Origin: Actinoplanes missouriensis 431
Lineage (GTDB): Bacteria; Actinomycetota; Actinomycetes; Mycobacteriales; Micromonosporaceae
DNA: 64,000 nucleotides
Direction of reading: 5' to 3'
Assembly (NCBI RefSeq): GCF_000284295.1
Contig: NC_017093.1
Coordinates: forward strand, 5,952,001 to 6,016,000
Shown here one piece after another: positions 62,419 through 64,000 of the stretch. Made by a program: the position numbers and the translations under genes. The notes under the pieces are model-generated. The model saw only the letters and a program-made list of their open reading frames with translations, was not told the origin of the DNA and made no database searches. Within the stretch, counting starts at the first letter, position 1. Each line of letters opens with the position of its first letter.

Positions 62419-64000
62419 CGTCCTCCCGGCGGATCGCGTCGGCGCGGTGCGGCAGCGTCGCCACGTCCGGCAGGTCCAGCAGATCCTCCTCCGGCGCGGC
62501 GATCAGCCCGCTGCGGTGCGCGATCAGCCGGCCGGCCGAGACCAGGTCGTCGAGCATCGCGGCGAGCCGGGACGCGCCGGCCCGGTTGCCGCTCCACCCG
62601 AACAGCCGGCCGGCGGCCGCCAGCAGGTCGTCCCCCTCGACCAGGCCGGCGTCGAGCACGAGGTATTCGAGCGCGAGCTGCAACTCCGGCTCGGCGACCT
62701 GGTCCGGTTTCCGGTTCACCCCGTCGGCGGGCACCCGCACGGTCGGGATCGGCGCGTCCGGCGAGGTCACGAACGTCCCGTCGAATCCGACGGCGGACGC
62801 CCGGATCGCCGCCTCGATCGCGGTCTTCACGCCCTGGGTGAGCCGGCTGATCCCCCACGCCTCGCGGATCCGGCGGGTCAGGATCTGCAGGTGCACCGGC
62901 CCCTCCACCTCGGCGATCCGCTCCACCGCCCGGATCAGCAGGGTCCGGGCCTCGTCGTCGTTGGCCCGCGCGCTGGCCGGCAGCGCGCCGACCGTCGCCC
63001 GCTCGTAGGGCAGCGCCCACTCCGGCCGCGGCGCCGGGCGGACCGCCAGCTGCTCCTCGTCCGGCTCGGCGAAGACGTCCGGCTCGGCCAGGGCGTGCTC
63101 GATCGCGGTGCGCAACCGGGTCTCCTCCGCGGCGCGGTCCCGGTACCACGGGACGCTCCAGATCCGGTGCACGGTCCAGCCGTGGCCGTGCAGCACCTGG
63201 TCGGTGAGGCGGTCCCGGTCCCGGGCGACCGGCGAGGCGTGACCCGGCCCGTCGCAGAGGACGCCCAGGGCATATCCGGCATCGGCGTCGGCCTCGTTCG
63301 ACCGTACCCCCACCGCGACCCGGCCCGGACCCGCGCCGACCTGGCCGCGCGCCGCATAACCCCAGCCCACGATGGTTTCGAGGACGGAGTCCTCGAGAGC
63401 GGTGGCGCCGTGCGCCCGGTCGCCTTCCGCACCCTGGGCGTCACCCGAGGCCGATTGCTCCAGGTACGCGGCCAGTTTGCGCTCGCCCTCGGCGGCCGGC
63501 TCCGCCCGCGCCGGGATCCCGCTGACCACCTCGACCCGCTGGCGGGCCCGGGTGATCGCGACGTTGAGCCGCCGCGCCCCGGTCGGCCCGCCCGCCGCGT
63601 CCAGGCTCGGCCCGGTGGACAGGATGATCACGTCGCGTTCGTCGCCCTGCGCGGTCTCGGCGTCCTTCACGAACACGTCGCCGAGGAACCGTTCCAGGTC
63701 CGGGTCCGCGGCGAGGGTCTGCTCGACGGTGTCGGCGATCGTGTCGGCCTGGGCGGCGGTCAGCGTGACCACGCCGATCGAGAGGCTGGGCCGGTGGTTG
63801 AAGTGGTGGACGACCCGCTCCGCGACGAAGTCGGCCTCGCTCCCGGCCGCGCCGATGGTGAACAACTCCACGCCGACATCCGCTCCCGCGGGCAGCGCGC
63901 CCGGGAACGTGACGAGCCGGTCCTGGTAGAAGTTCTCGTTGGCGAAACTGATCAGCCCCTCGTGGCGACTGCGGTAGTGCCGGGTCAGCCCGATCCGGGT
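62408..64000 (-). CDS. Large SF1 helicase with DUF559-type nuclease and DUF3320 C-terminus (partial, runs off right edge)
   Basis: The 531 C-terminal codons are present; the start is beyond the window. The first residues are the end of an SF1 helicase: LTRHYRSRHEGLISFANENF, then DAETAQGDERDVIILSTG and RRLNVAITRARQRVEVVSG. A PD-(D/E)XK nuclease of the DUF559/MTES_1575 type follows (YALGVLCDGPGHASPVARDR, WTVHRIWSVPWYRD), then a DUF3320 region (LQILTRRIREAWGISRLTQG). Full-length relatives begin with DUF4011. This DUF4011-helicase-Vsr/DUF559 architecture has been reported as an anti-phage gene (Hhe-type), so a defence role is plausible but unproved here. Confidence 0.85.
   Translation of the reverse strand, partial: TRIGLTRHYRSRHEGLISFANENFYQDRLVTFPGALPAGADVGVELFTIGAAGSEADFVAERVVHHFNHRPSLSIGVVTLTAAQADTIADTVEQTLAADPDLERFLGDVFVKDAETAQGDERDVIILSTGPSLDAAGGPTGARRLNVAITRARQRVEVVSGIPARAEPAAEGERKLAAYLEQSASGDAQGAEGDRAHGATALEDSVLETIVGWGYAARGQVGAGPGRVAVGVRSNEADADAGYALGVLCDGPGHASPVARDRDRLTDQVLHGHGWTVHRIWSVPWYRDRAAEETRLRTAIEHALAEPDVFAEPDEEQLAVRPAPRPEWALPYERATVGALPASARANDDEARTLLIRAVERIAEVEGPVHLQILTRRIREAWGISRLTQGVKTAIEAAIRASAVGFDGTFVTSPDAPIPTVRVPADGVNRKPDQVAEPELQLALEYLVLDAGLVEGDDLLAAAGRLFGWSGNRAGASRLAAMLDDLVSAGRLIAHRSGLIAAPEEDLLDLPDVATLPHRADAIRREDVKA

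Noticed and set aside
1..64000. tRNA, rRNA, CRISPR arrays, integrases or transposases
   Set aside because: None found by eye. Repeats seen are short tandem or hairpin types without spacer-repeat regularity, and no transposase motif is present.

Overview
The window is about 72% G+C and has strong G/C bias at third codon positions. It carries no rRNA, tRNA, CRISPR, integrase or transposase that I can recognise. The gene content points to a filamentous, probably zoosporic actinomycete of the Micromonosporaceae (Actinoplanes-like). Supporting signs are a mycothiol-dependent maleylpyruvate isomerase family protein, paired GAF-ANTAR proteins, a DUF6879 protein, an EthR-like TetR regulator, an actinobacterial FadA2/FabG4/HtdX cluster and two chemoreceptors. 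The genus is an inference; no marker gene is present.

Left part (1-13.96 kb): a HIRAN-type protein with a long disordered tail runs off the left edge. An NADP-dependent oxidoreductase and a divergent EthR-like TetR share two palindromic operators. Then come an F420/NADP-reductase-like protein, a MOSC protein, an ArsR-AHSA1 pair, a soluble chemoreceptor fused to PilZ, an LCP ligase, and a tightly coupled lipoprotein / tiny membrane protein / DUF6766 trio. A drug-type ABC-2 exporter with its TetR, and a phosphoribosyltransferase-hydrolase pair, complete this stretch.

Middle part (14-30 kb): two divergent GAF-ANTAR proteins, a Tat-exported PAP2 phosphatase facing a secreted endonuclease/exonuclease/phosphatase-jacalin protein, a PrsW-type membrane protease, a PLP decarboxylase, a DeoR regulator and a DUF4406-like protein. 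At 24.3-27.2 kb lies an EACC1-caspase locus, the best candidate here for a conflict (cell-suicide or immunity) system. A secreted hydrolase and a LysR regulator follow.

Right part (30-64 kb): PutA for proline catabolism, several single enzymes, two benzaldehyde-dehydrogenase-type ALDHs around an IclR regulator, an aldo/keto reductase, YggT, an acyl esterase, RecD2 helicase, a DUF4360 secreted protein, a YibE/F membrane protein, an acetoacetate-decarboxylase-like protein and a membrane chemoreceptor. Next come the dihydroxyacetone kinase genes (dhaK-dhaL divergent from dhaM-HPr), then a fatty-acid oxidation block (thiolase, FabG4, HtdX, acyl-CoA dehydrogenase, acyl-CoA ligase, SDR). The window closes with a DUF6879 protein and the 3' part of a large SF1 helicase with a DUF559-type nuclease and a DUF3320 tail.

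Three things cut across the map. First, many genes lack a Shine-Dalgarno and instead have a TANNNT -10 box starting 11-14 nt before the start codon, so leaderless transcripts look common. Second, two inverted copies of a roughly 340-bp non-coding composite repeat (16.3-16.7 kb and 37.25-37.6 kb) carry a variable 31-bp tandem array, a conserved hairpin and a long stem-loop. Third, perfect tandem duplications repeatedly straddle stop codons.
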